Counted from the stretch's first letter, positions 8,786-17,231 are shown. The stretch: 64,000 nucleotides of DNA from JAKVBH01 sp049800955 (GCF_049800955.1 NZ_JBNAGA010000003.1:310001-374000), one strand, 5' to 3'. A program made the numbers and translations. The notes: a model not told the origin generated them from the letters alone.

Positions 8786-9196
8786 TCAGGAAGGGGGACC
8801 GCCAAACCCATGCAGCCGCCGCGCCCATTGAAACCCAATGATCGCGCCCTTCAATCTGGGCAAAAGATAAAGGGACAAACCGATGCAGCCAACGGCAAAA
8901 ATCGTAAAGAGCACCAGCGGTTCGGGGCGAAAACGAACGAAGGCAATATGCAACAGCGGCGCCATGAGATGCCCCACGATCAGGATCGTGAGGTAGGCTG
9001 GTCCGTCATCAGCGCGGTGGTGATGCAATTCCTCGCGGCACACCTGACAGGTGTCACGCGTTTTCAAGAAGCCCTTCATGACGGGGCCGCTGCCACAGTT
9101 CGGGCAAAGCCTGCGCCATCCACGCCATAGGGATTGCTTCATGGGTCGTTCGTCGATCTCCGGGACGTCCACCGCGGAACTCGTCTGACTGGTCAT
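8786..9196 (-). CDS. DUF983 family zinc-ribbon membrane protein
   Basis: A 136-residue protein with a zinc-ribbon-like pair of motifs, CPNCGSG near 31-37 and TCQVC near 49-53, followed by two hydrophobic helices. This is the layout of DUF983. Some relatives lie near cytochrome oxidase genes, but no such context is seen here. The start at 9196 follows GAGAGGAATATACG. It probably shares a transcript with the Nudix gene 15 bases downstream. Function unknown. Confidence 0.85.
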   Translation of the reverse strand: MTSQTSSAVDVPEIDERPMKQSLWRGWRRLCPNCGSGPVMKGFLKTRDTCQVCREELHHHRADDGPAYLTILIVGHLMAPLLHIAFVRFRPEPLVLFTIFAVGCIGLSLYLLPRLKGAIIGFQWARRLHGFGGPPS

Positions 9197-9303
9197 CGTA
9201 TATTCCTCTCGCTCGCGCACAACATAGGGATGAACGCGCGCTGATGGCATTCCGCAGATTGCCCTTGCGACGGGATGCCGCGACGGCCGTTAAAAAAAAT
9301 TGC

Positions 9304-9321
9304 GTTTCGTGCGACGGAAAC
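9304..9321. promoter_or_regulatory. Candidate operator upstream of EF-hand gene
   Basis: An inverted repeat GTTTC-N8-GAAAC lies 63 bases before the EF-hand gene start, in the divergent region shared with the DUF983 gene. Its right arm (GGAAAC) also resembles the -35 element recognised by ECF sigma factors. Either reading is inference. Confidence 0.3.
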
Positions 9322-9383
9322 TGCGTCGCGGCCCGTTTGAGTGTCATGAACCCGCTGATGAGGCGATATTCTTGGAGAAGAAC

Positions 9384-9875
9384 ATGACAAAGACAGGCAC
9401 AACCATGACATCGAAAAAGACCTGGAGCGTCGCGACGGCCAGCGTTCTGGTCCTCGCAACTCTGATTGCCGGTCCGGCGTTGGCACATGGCGGCAAAGGC
9501 GGCGCGGGGCGCGGGGCGCCGATTGACTTCGAGGCGCTCGACACGAACTCCGACGGCGCGCTGACGCGCGAAGAAGTGGCCGCCCGCGGAGAGGGGATGT
9601 TTTCGCAAGCAGACAGCAACAACAACGGTGTCCTCAGTCAGGAGGAGATTGAAGCGCAGGGCGGGAAGCGGGCCAAGCGCCATGCGGCACGCATGATCGA
9701 GCGGCTGGACGCGAACAATGATGGTCAACTCAGCCTTGCGGAAATTCAGGATGGCCGGTCTGATCGTCGGGAAGCTCGGTTGGATCGTATGTTTGAGCGT
9801 CTGGACGCTGATCAGGACGACCGTATCACGAAGGCGGAATTTGATGCGCGCCCCAAAAAGAAACGCGGCAACTGA
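9384..9875 (+). CDS. Exported EF-hand calcium-binding protein
   Basis: A 163-residue protein with a signal peptide (cleavage likely after GPALA) and four EF-hand loops: DTNSDGALTREE, DSNNNGVLSQEE, DANNDGQLSLAE and a weaker DADQDDRITKAE. The first three keep the calcium-ligand spacing; the last lacks the central glycine. The start at 9384 follows TTGGAGAAGAAC. It stands directly before a sigma factor, a one-TM protein and a periplasmic sensor-like protein, which suggests a calcium- or metal-linked envelope response. Binding has not been shown. Confidence 0.88.
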   Translation: MTKTGTTMTSKKTWSVATASVLVLATLIAGPALAHGGKGGAGRGAPIDFEALDTNSDGALTREEVAARGEGMFSQADSNNNGVLSQEEIEAQGGKRAKRHAARMIERLDANNDGQLSLAEIQDGRSDRREARLDRMFERLDADQDDRITKAEFDARPKKKRGN

Positions 9876-9943
9876 TCTCTGACGCGGCAGGCCGGGCATT
9901 GTGTCCGGCCGGTTCGCACCTTATGCGAGGTGGGTCTCAATAC

Positions 9944-10546
9944 ATGCCCTTGGATCCCGGGTTGCCAGATGTAATGCGTGAACTGAGTGATGATGCTTTG
10001 TTGGCAGCCTATGTGCAGGGCGACAAGGTGGCTGCGCGGGTATTGACGCTGCGGCTCACACCGCAGGTTTTCGCGCGCGCCATGACGCTTTTGAAAAACC
10101 GGACGGAGGCCGAGGACGTGACCCAGGAGGCCATGTTGCGACTTTGGCGGATTGCGCCGGACTGGCGGGCGGGCGAGGCCAAGATCACGACCTGGCTTTG
10201 GCAGGTCACAACGAACCTGTGTACGGATCGTTTGCGCCGCTCAGGCCGCACCCGGCCATTGGATGATGCAGGTGATCCTGTGGATCCTGCCGTCTCTGCA
10301 GAGATGTCGATGCTGAATTCCGCGCGTGCCGAGGCTTTGAAAAACGCCCTGGCTGATCTGCCCGAACGGCAGAGACGCGCGGTGCAGATGCGGCATATAG
10401 ATGGCATGGGAAATGCACAGATCGCATTGGCTCTGGACACCAGCACGGAAGCGGTTGAATCGCTGACAGCACGCGGATGCCGGGCATTGAAAGCCGCCCT
10501 TGCCGGGCGACGCGCAGACTTGGGGTTTACGGATGACGAAGAGTAA
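9944..10546 (+). CDS. ECF-type RNA polymerase sigma factor
   Basis: A 200-residue sigma-70 family protein with region 2 (about 25-95, containing RTEAEDVTQEAMLRLWR and the DNA-facing TWLWQVTTNLCTDRLRR) and region 4 (about 135-190, LPERQRRAVQMRHIDGMGNAQIALALD). No region 1 or 3, as in extracytoplasmic-function factors. The start is uncertain: ATG 9944 lies ten bases after AGGTGG; the frame opens at 9899. A 114-residue TM protein follows after ten bases and is the natural anti-sigma candidate. Confidence 0.9.
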   Translation: MPLDPGLPDVMRELSDDALLAAYVQGDKVAARVLTLRLTPQVFARAMTLLKNRTEAEDVTQEAMLRLWRIAPDWRAGEAKITTWLWQVTTNLCTDRLRRSGRTRPLDDAGDPVDPAVSAEMSMLNSARAEALKNALADLPERQRRAVQMRHIDGMGNAQIALALDTSTEAVESLTARGCRALKAALAGRRADLGFTDDEE

Positions 10547-10556
10547 GGAACCACAG

Positions 10557-10898
10557 ATGACAGACGCAGAGCTGTCTGCATTGTTCTCAGCCGTCTCGGG
10601 CGCGCAAGAAAACGTGGCGGAGGCCGATGCAGACCTCATGGCGCGTGTCTTGCGAGATGCCATCGAGATGCAGCCCGGCGCACGCGCCGCGATGCGCCGG
10701 TCCTCGCCTCTGGAGGAGCTGTTCCGCGCGCTGGGTGGCTGGATGGGGGTTGGCGGTCTCGCCGCGGCCTCGATCACAGGGGTATTGCTTGGATTCAATG
10801 TGTCCGGTGAGGTGCCTGGGGTCACGACGTTTCTGACCTTGGATACTGCTATTGTTGATCCCTTCACGGGGTTCGATGTTTTGCTGGAGGAGGGCTGA
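10557..10898 (+). CDS. Small one-TM protein, candidate anti-sigma factor
   Basis: A 113-residue protein with a soluble acidic N-terminus (about 1-60), one hydrophobic helix (about 63-83, GVGGLAAASITGVLLGF) and a short distal tail. There is no zinc-binding HxxxCxxC of ZAS anti-sigma factors. Position right after an ECF sigma gene and before a periplasmic protein suggests a membrane anti-sigma role; that is inference from context. ATG 10557 follows TAAGGA; an ATG at 10533 overlapping the sigma gene is the alternative start. Confidence 0.75.
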   Translation: MTDAELSALFSAVSGAQENVAEADADLMARVLRDAIEMQPGARAAMRRSSPLEELFRALGGWMGVGGLAAASITGVLLGFNVSGEVPGVTTFLTLDTAIVDPFTGFDVLLEEG

Positions 10899-10900
10899 TC

Positions 10901-11401
10901 ATGTCGGATACCGACCAGAAACAGCCGCGCAGCGGGCGCGTCCTGCGGGTGCTTTTATTTGTCTCGCTGGCGGGCAATCTTGTTGTTCTTGGCCTCGTGG
11001 TGGGCGCTGTGCTGAAAGGGGGGCCGCACGATGGACCGCGTAATCTGGCCCGCGATACAGTGGCGCCTTTTACCCGTGCTCTGGCGCGGGAGGATCGACG
11101 CAGCATTGGGCGCGACATCCGTCAAACCGTCGCCGGCGGAGACGCGGCGGCATGGCGCGCGGCACGGCAGCAAAGGTATACGGAGGCCCTTCGGCTGTTG
11201 CGCGAAGAGAGTTTCGACGCGGATGCCTTTGGCGCTGTGCTGGCCGGGCAGGTCGCTCAGGTGCAGGCGGTGGCGGGGGCGGGGAGCGTGGCTTTGACGC
11301 GCCATATTGCAGGCATGTCAGCCTCGGAACGGCAGAGCTATGCTGACCGCGTCGAAGAAGAGCTGCGCCGTGGAAAGAAGGATCGCAAGGGCAAGCCCTA
11401 G
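10901..11401 (+). CDS. Membrane-anchored periplasmic heavy-metal-sensor-like protein (CpxP/ZraP type)
   Basis: A 166-residue protein with a short cytoplasmic N-terminus, one TM helix at about 14-38 (LRVLLFVSLAGNLVVLGLVVG) and a charged, helical periplasmic part that resembles the CpxP/ZraP/CnrX group of LTXXQ-like stress sensors: repeated arginine-rich helices, RAARQQRYTEALRLLREE, and a C-terminal basic tail. It begins two bases after the previous gene and closes the sigma-factor operon. I infer that it modulates the sigma/anti-sigma pair; metal ligands are not obvious. Confidence 0.75.
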   Translation: MSDTDQKQPRSGRVLRVLLFVSLAGNLVVLGLVVGAVLKGGPHDGPRNLARDTVAPFTRALAREDRRSIGRDIRQTVAGGDAAAWRAARQQRYTEALRLLREESFDADAFGAVLAGQVAQVQAVAGAGSVALTRHIAGMSASERQSYADRVEEELRRGKKDRKGKP

Positions 11402-12834
11402 GCCGCCGCGTTATAGAACTCGACTGTATTGCGCCCCTGTGCCTTCGCTTCATAGAGCGCACGATCCGCTTCCTGGAGCAGAGCGTCATGATCCAGCGTG
11501 GCGGCGACTGGCATGCCGGGCGTTGCGAAATGGCCAGAGCGCGGGGCGCTTGGGCCCCCCATCGCCACGCCAATCGATACCGTCGCCGTCAATTCGCTGA
11601 CCTCGCCGGGAATTTGGAAGGGGTGATCTGAAATCAAGCGGCACAAGCGCCGCGCCGTGGCAATGGCTGCGCGTCGGGTTGTGTCGGGCATGATGATCAG
11701 AAATTCTTCGCCTCCCAGACGGGCCACCATGTCCACAGCGCGCAACTGATCGCGCAAGCGATCCGCAACCCCCGCCAGCACGGCATCGCCCGCCGCATGA
11801 CCGTATTTGTCATTGACCAATTTGAAATGGTCGAGATCTGCGATCATGACCGCGAAACTGCGCCCAGTTCTGCTCGCGCGATCGGCGATGCGCTCGAGAT
11901 GCGGCATGGCATAGCGGCGGTTGAACAGGCCGGTCAGTGGATCCGTGGCCGCGGCGCGTAATCCATCGCGGGTGGTCGAGCGTAACCGGTCAGCTTTGCG
12001 CTTGCGCTCCACGTGTTTGTCGAGGCGCCAGAGCATCTCCGGCACTGACAAATCCTGCGTACGCACCAGATCGTTCGCGCCCAGATCAAGCAAGGTGGCC
12101 CCCGTCCGGCGCAGGGCATCAGGCGCAATGACAACGATGGCGGCGTGTCGCGTTTCTGCACGGGTGCGCAACTCGGGCAGCAATTGCATCCCTAGGGTGC
12201 CATCTGTCGTTTCCGACAAGACGATGACATAGACATCCGCCGCTTCGGAAGTGGCGGCAGAGGACTTGCCCGACATCAGATCCCGCAGGGTAACCCGTTC
12301 AACCTTGTGCGGGATCTTCTGCTCAATGTCCTCCACGACAGGATGGGTGTGATGGGAGTTGTCATGCAGAAAAGCGATGCGCCCCTGCATGCCGAAGCCT
12401 GCGGGCGCTTCGCTCAACCCAAGAGCGCGCTGCGTGCTCTCGCGCATCGACAATTCACTGTCGGCCTCGCGCGCTCGTTGCAACGAGCGCAGGCGCGCCA
12501 GCAACACGACATCATCGATAGGCTTGCACACGACATCATCCGCCCCTGCTTGCAGCACCGTCAGCCGGGTGCTGACATCGTTGCCCTGCAAGAGCACAAG
12601 CAAGGGAATATGGGTGGTTTTGGGATTGCCGCGAAAGCGCCGTACCAGCTCAGCGCTGTCGATCCCGTCCACCTCGCCCAGCAAGATGGCGCCGGGATTG
12701 CGTTCGCCCGCGCGCCGAAGAGCCTCTTCCGCGCTTGATGCCTGCAAAGTGTCGTAATAGGCAGACGAGAGTTTAACCTTGAGAACGATGCGATTTGTTG
12801 CGACAGCATCGACAATCAAAACAGTACCTGGCAT
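11398..12834 (-). CDS. PleD-like diguanylate cyclase with degenerate receiver domains
   Basis: A 478-residue protein laid out as receiver-receiver-GGDEF, like Caulobacter PleD. The catalytic GGEEF is at 374-378 and the allosteric inhibitory RAVD lies five residues before it, so c-di-GMP synthesis and product inhibition look intact. The first receiver aligns without gaps to PleD, but the phospho-acceptor Asp53 is Gly (ILLGEVDG) and the acidic partner Asp10 is Ala; the lysine in CKPID remains. The second receiver also lacks an acceptor. Activation is therefore unlikely to be by phosphorylation. Start 12834 begins the first receiver. Confidence 0.88.
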   Translation of the reverse strand: MPGTVLIVDAVATNRIVLKVKLSSAYYDTLQASSAEEALRRAGERNPGAILLGEVDGIDSAELVRRFRGNPKTTHIPLLVLLQGNDVSTRLTVLQAGADDVVCKPIDDVVLLARLRSLQRAREADSELSMRESTQRALGLSEAPAGFGMQGRIAFLHDNSHHTHPVVEDIEQKIPHKVERVTLRDLMSGKSSAATSEAADVYVIVLSETTDGTLGMQLLPELRTRAETRHAAIVVIAPDALRRTGATLLDLGANDLVRTQDLSVPEMLWRLDKHVERKRKADRLRSTTRDGLRAAATDPLTGLFNRRYAMPHLERIADRASRTGRSFAVMIADLDHFKLVNDKYGHAAGDAVLAGVADRLRDQLRAVDMVARLGGEEFLIIMPDTTRRAAIATARRLCRLISDHPFQIPGEVSELTATVSIGVAMGGPSAPRSGHFATPGMPVAATLDHDALLQEADRALYEAKAQGRNTVEFYNAAA

Positions 12835-12928
12835 CGGACGACTCTCAACGTTTACGGTTGCGTCAACATGCAAAAAAAAGAGTTAATAATTTCTTTCTAA
12901 TTGTTGCGAATTGTGAGGAGGATCAGCG

Positions 12929-13207
12929 GTGAAGCGAGAATCTGCCGAAACCCTGGCGTTGCAGGCCCTTGGCTGGCTGGTGGGCGAGGATGATCTGCGC
13001 GATGTGTTTCTGGGCGCTACAGGAACCTCAGAAGCAGACTTGCGCGCGCCCGCAACGGAGGCCGAGTTTCTCGCATCCGTTCTTGATTTCCTCTTGATGG
13101 ATGACGCTTGGGTGGTTCGGTTTTGCGATGCGTATGGTCATGGCTACCCCGATCCCATGATGGCGCGCGCAGCCTTGCCCGGTGGGGAGGCGGTTCATTG
13201 GACGTAG
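12929..13207 (+). CDS. DUF3572 family protein
   Basis: A 92-residue acidic protein of the DUF3572 family found in alphaproteobacteria (LALQALGWLVGEDD ... FLASVLDFLLMDDAWV). It starts at GTG 12929 behind a strong GAGGAGGATC site. Its last ten bases overlap the start of the HAD phosphatase gene, so the two are translationally coupled. The function of the family is unknown. Confidence 0.85.
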   Translation: MKRESAETLALQALGWLVGEDDLRDVFLGATGTSEADLRAPATEAEFLASVLDFLLMDDAWVVRFCDAYGHGYPDPMMARAALPGGEAVHWT

Positions 13208-13899
13208 CAGGCATCGTTTTTGACAAGGATGGAACACTGATTGATTTCAGTGGCACCTGGGATCGTTTTGCGCAGGATTTGATTGAAGAGCTCTCGGGTG
13301 GCGCAACTGAACTGGCCGCGCGGTTGGCCGATGCCATGGATTTCGATCTCGCCGCCGGCACATTTCGCGCCACGAGCCGCATCATCGCAGGGACAAGCCG
13401 GGAAGCGGCTGAATGTGTGCAATCGGCGTTGCCGGACCGCAGCCTTGATGAAGTCGAAAACTTGATGGCTGAGCGTGCGGCGGTGGCCCAGATGGCCCCT
13501 GTTGTCCCGCTAGGACCCTATTGCGCGGGCCTCAAGGCGGCCGGGTTCAAGCTTGGCGTGGCGACAAATGATTCCGAGGCTGTGGCGCAGGCCAATTTGC
13601 GCACCTTGGGGCTTACAGGCGTTTTCGATTTTGTCGCGGGCTACGATTCCGGCTTTGGCGGCAAGCCGGACGCCGGAATGCTGACAGCCTTTGCCAACGC
13701 GATGGCGCTCGCGCCTCAAACCTGTGTCATGGTTGGCGACAGCCCCCATGATCTGATCGCCGCGCAGCGGGCTGGATTTCGGTCGGTCGGCGTTCTGACG
13801 GGGGTGTGTGACCATGACACGCTTGCCCCGCTATGTGAGGTCGTCCTGTCTGATATCGGGCATCTGCCCAACTGGCTTGGATTGAAGCCCGCGCCCTAG
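13198..13899 (+). CDS. HAD-superfamily phosphatase (phosphoglycolate phosphatase-like)
   Basis: A 233-residue hydrolase. Motif I is FDKDGTLIDF at the N-terminus, with the nucleophile and acid aspartates; motif II lies in VATNDSE; motif III/IV is VMVGDSPHDL. The layout, with a helical cap between motifs I and II, fits phosphoglycolate phosphatase-type enzymes. The start is most likely TTG 13198, seven bases after GGGGAGG and overlapping DUF3572; no ATG is in reach before motif I. Substrate is uncertain. Confidence 0.87.
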   Translation: MDVAGIVFDKDGTLIDFSGTWDRFAQDLIEELSGGATELAARLADAMDFDLAAGTFRATSRIIAGTSREAAECVQSALPDRSLDEVENLMAERAAVAQMAPVVPLGPYCAGLKAAGFKLGVATNDSEAVAQANLRTLGLTGVFDFVAGYDSGFGGKPDAGMLTAFANAMALAPQTCVMVGDSPHDLIAAQRAGFRSVGVLTGVCDHDTLAPLCEVVLSDIGHLPNWLGLKPAP

Positions 13900-13999
13900 G
13901 CGGCACATCAAGCGCCAATTCCGACATTCTTCGTCGTAAATGACGCGGTGCGGCTCTTGTGCGCGTGGTTCTCTGAGCGCGTTGGTCAGGGAGAAAAGC

Positions 14000-15562
14000 A
14001 TGGCAGATGGTGCAGGGCGGACGCGGCGGCGCGGCGGAGGGCGGGCTGGCAATGCGGCGCGGCGTGGAACACTGGCAATTGATCAAATGCGCTGGAGCCC
14101 CCCGATCAATATCGATCGCCCAACGGAGCCTCTGTCAGAGGAGGGCATCGAAGCGCTGCACAATGCGGCCATGCATATCCTTGAAAACATCGGGATTGCC
14201 TTTCTGAACGAGGAAGCTCTGGGCATACTCAAACAGGCGGGCTGCAAGGTTGAGGGCGAGCTTGTGTTCATGGACCGTGACTTTGTCATGGAGATGATCG
14301 GCAAGGCGCCAAGGACGTTCACCCTGACCCCGCGCAATGAGGATCGTCGGATAACAGTGGGCGGCAATCAGATGCTCTTTGGCAATGTCTCCTCGCCGCC
14401 CAACTACTGGGACATGGAGATTGGAAAAAAAGTCCCCGGTAATCGGGAGATGTGCCAGAACCTGTTGAAGCTGACCCAATATTTCAACTGCATTCACTTC
14501 GCGGGCGGCTATCCCGTTGAACCGGTGGATATCCATGCCTCGGTCCGCCATCTCGATGTCGTCTTTGACAAGCTGACCCTGACAGACAAGGTCATGCATG
14601 CCTATTCCCTCGGCCGCGAGCGTGTTGAGGATGTGATGGAAATGGTGCGGATCGCAGGCGGGCTGTCGCATGAAGAGTTCGAAGCAAGCCCGCGCATGTA
14701 TACGAATATCAATTCAACCTCGCCGCTCAAGCATGACCAGCCGATGATGGATGGCTGGATGCGTCTGGCGCGGCGTGGTCAGGGGCTCGTTGTGACGCCA
14801 TTTACTCTGGCCGGTGCCATGGCGCCGGTCACGATGGCGGGCGCAGTTGCGCAATCCCTGGCCGAGGGGCTCTGCGCCATTGCACTTGCGCAATACATCA
14901 ATCCCGGCGCGCCCTGTGTGATCGGGACATTCACCTCGAATGTTGACATGAAGAGCGGTGCGCCTGCCTTCGGCACTCCTGAGTATATGCGCGCGACCCA
15001 GATGACAGGACAGATGGCGCGGTTTTATGGCTTGCCCATGCGCGCGTCAGGTGTCTGTGCCGCAAACGTTCCGGATGGTCAGGCAATGTGGGAGACCTCG
15101 AACTCACTTTGGTCTGCGGTGCAGGGCGGTGCCAACATGGTCTACCATGCGGCGGGATGGCTGGAAGGCGGGCTGATCGCCAGCCCTGAAAAATTCGTCA
15201 TGGATTGTGAAATTCTCCAGCATATCCAAAGATATATGGCGCCTGAATTGACGTCGACCGCCCCAGATGATCTGGCCTTGGGCGCGATTGAGGAAGTGGG
15301 TCAGAGCGGTCATTTCTTTGGCATCCAGCATACGCAGGATCGGTATGAGACGGCGTTTTATCAACCTTTCCTGAGTGACTGGAAAAACTACGAAGCCTGG
15401 GAGGCGGCAGGCGGCATCTGGACGGCCGAGCGCGCGCATCGAACCTTCAAGGAGATCCTTGCCAGTTTCGAGCCGCCGCCCATGGATGAAGGCATTCGCG
15501 AGGAATTGGAGGCCTTTGTGGCCCGTCGCAAGAAGGAAGGCGGCGCTCCTACCGATTACTGA
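14000..15562 (+). CDS. Non-pyrrolysine MttB-family (trimethylamine methyltransferase-like) protein
   Basis: A 520-residue protein of the MttB superfamily. The basic N-terminal tail (about 1-25) is followed by LSEEGIEALHNAAMHILENIGIAFLNEEAL, typical of the family. The frame is continuous, with no in-frame amber codon, so it is of the pyrrolysine-free class whose studied members demethylate glycine betaine, proline betaine or carnitine and pass the methyl to a corrinoid protein. No corrinoid protein or RamA-like activator is adjacent, so it is an orphan here. ATG 14000 follows CAGGGAGAAAAGC. Substrate unknown. Confidence 0.88.
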   Translation: MADGAGRTRRRGGGRAGNAARRGTLAIDQMRWSPPINIDRPTEPLSEEGIEALHNAAMHILENIGIAFLNEEALGILKQAGCKVEGELVFMDRDFVMEMIGKAPRTFTLTPRNEDRRITVGGNQMLFGNVSSPPNYWDMEIGKKVPGNREMCQNLLKLTQYFNCIHFAGGYPVEPVDIHASVRHLDVVFDKLTLTDKVMHAYSLGRERVEDVMEMVRIAGGLSHEEFEASPRMYTNINSTSPLKHDQPMMDGWMRLARRGQGLVVTPFTLAGAMAPVTMAGAVAQSLAEGLCAIALAQYINPGAPCVIGTFTSNVDMKSGAPAFGTPEYMRATQMTGQMARFYGLPMRASGVCAANVPDGQAMWETSNSLWSAVQGGANMVYHAAGWLEGGLIASPEKFVMDCEILQHIQRYMAPELTSTAPDDLALGAIEEVGQSGHFFGIQHTQDRYETAFYQPFLSDWKNYEAWEAAGGIWTAERAHRTFKEILASFEPPPMDEGIREELEAFVARRKKEGGAPTDY

Positions 15563-15648
15563 GCGGGAAATCTCGCTCGAATTTGAGCTGTTAGGTTCGT
15601 GTTAAACGATTGCCCTGCAAATTGGCTCCCAGCGAAATGGGGCAAGGT

Positions 15649-16233
15649 ATGCATGGGTTAATCAACAGGGCAATTCAGTCCTTCTACAGGGATACCTACG
15701 GGCGGCAGGCATGGTCAGATATCGTGCGAGCGCTCGAATTGCCGTTTTCTGAATTCGAGCCGATGCTGCATTACGACGCGTCGCTGACCTATGCGATGCT
15801 TGATGAGATGAGCCGCGCGTTGGACAAACCATGTGAAGTGGTTCTGGAAGACCTAGGGACTTACCTTGTTTCGCACCCCAATCTGGAATCATTGCGACGT
15901 CTTCTGCGCTTCGGCGGCGTCAGCTTCGTGGATTTTTTGCATTCTCTGGACGATCTTCCGGGGCGCGCGCGCTTGGCCGTTGAGGATCTCGAATTGCCCG
16001 ATCTGGAGTTGCGCGAACACGGCGGGCGCAACTTCTCACTTACGTGCCACAGCCACGGAAACGGCTTTGGCTATGTCCTTGTGGGGATTTTGCGCGCTTT
16101 GGCTGATGACTACGGAGCGTTGATCTTTCTCGAACATCGCGGGGGCAGCGAGACCGAAGCCATTGATATCACAGTCTTTGAGACGGAGTTTGCGGAAGGC
16201 CGGGAGTTTGATTTGGGGGCGGAAGCGGGATGA
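15649..16233 (+). CDS. H-NOX (heme NO-binding) family protein lacking the proximal histidine
   Basis: A 194-residue protein beginning MHGLINRAIQSFYRDTYG, the classic H-NOX start, and of H-NOX length. In heme-binding members a histidine near residue 102-105 in a pattern LDxLH ligates iron; here the matching segment reads LDDLP with Pro104. The YxSxR heme-propionate motif is also altered, reading CHSHG at about 133-137. So heme binding is doubtful. The next gene, overlapping by four bases, is a diguanylate cyclase with the domain that commonly partners H-NOX. Such pairs tune c-di-GMP in response to nitric oxide; what this one senses is unclear. Confidence 0.85.
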   Translation: MHGLINRAIQSFYRDTYGRQAWSDIVRALELPFSEFEPMLHYDASLTYAMLDEMSRALDKPCEVVLEDLGTYLVSHPNLESLRRLLRFGGVSFVDFLHSLDDLPGRARLAVEDLELPDLELREHGGRNFSLTCHSHGNGFGYVLVGILRALADDYGALIFLEHRGGSETEAIDITVFETEFAEGREFDLGAEAG

Positions 16234-17231
16234 TGCATTCAAGTCTAGATGTTCTGTGCCCTATGCATGTGGAGCTCGATGCAACGGGTCATATCGTTCA
16301 TGCAGGTCCAACGCTGAGAAAAATGATCGCGGACGGAGGTGTTGGTCGGCGATTTCTGGAAGTGTTTGAGCTTCGCAGGCCGCGCAGCGTGTCCAGTATG
16401 AAAGATCTGCGCACCATGATGGGCAGCAAACTGCACCTGCGCATGCGCGATGCAGTAAGCACGGGGCTGAAAGGCGTCTGTGTGCCTGCGGTGCAGGGTG
16501 ATCGGCTGATCGTAAACCTGTCCTTTGGCATTTCGGTGGTAGATGCGGTACGTCGATACAAGCTGACTTCAGCGGATTTTGCAGCCACTGATCTGGCCAT
16601 TGAGATGCTTTATCTCGTGGAAGCCAAATCGGCGGCCATGGACGCCAGCCGCAAGCTCAATCAACGTTTGCAAGGGGCAATGATTGCTGCCGAAGAGCAA
16701 GCATTTACCGACACTTTGACCGGGCTCAAGAATCGGCGTGCTCTGGAACACATTCTTGGACGCTTTGTCGAATACGGCAATGATTTTACCTTGATGCAAC
16801 TGGATCTGGATTTCTTCAAAGCAGTGAATGACACGATGGGTCACGCCGCCGGGGACCATGTCTTGCTGCAGGTGGCCCGCATCCTCGTTGAAGAGACACG
16901 TGAACAAGACACGGTCGCGCGGGTCGGCGGGGATGAGTTCGTTCTGGTTGTCAACGGTGCTCTGGGAGCGGAGCGGATTGCGGATATCTGTAATCGGATG
17001 ATCCAAAGACTGGAAGAACCGATTCCGTTCGGCGATGAGATGTGCCGTATTTCTGGCAGCCTTGGGGTTGCCACGACCGCGCAATATGACGACGTCGACA
17101 TTCCGACGATGTTCGAAGACGTCGATATCGCGCTTTACGCGTCAAAACATGCCGGGCGTGGCTGCTTCACGATTTATGCGTCTGATCTTCGCAAGGAAGG
17201 CGTTCTCCAAGGTCTGGATGGTGCAGCCTGA
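16230..17231 (+). CDS. H-NOX-associated diguanylate cyclase (HNOBA-GGDEF)
   Basis: A 333-residue protein. Residues about 1-125 resemble the HNOB-associated PAS-like domain; a helical linker (about 125-165) leads to a GGDEF domain with GGDEF at 233-237 and the inhibitory site REQD at 224-227. It should therefore make c-di-GMP and be product-inhibited. ATGA overlap with the H-NOX gene indicates coupled translation, and the two proteins probably form a complex in which H-NOX controls the cyclase. Confidence 0.9.
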   Translation: MMHSSLDVLCPMHVELDATGHIVHAGPTLRKMIADGGVGRRFLEVFELRRPRSVSSMKDLRTMMGSKLHLRMRDAVSTGLKGVCVPAVQGDRLIVNLSFGISVVDAVRRYKLTSADFAATDLAIEMLYLVEAKSAAMDASRKLNQRLQGAMIAAEEQAFTDTLTGLKNRRALEHILGRFVEYGNDFTLMQLDLDFFKAVNDTMGHAAGDHVLLQVARILVEETREQDTVARVGGDEFVLVVNGALGAERIADICNRMIQRLEEPIPFGDEMCRISGSLGVATTAQYDDVDIPTMFEDVDIALYASKHAGRGCFTIYASDLRKEGVLQGLDGAA

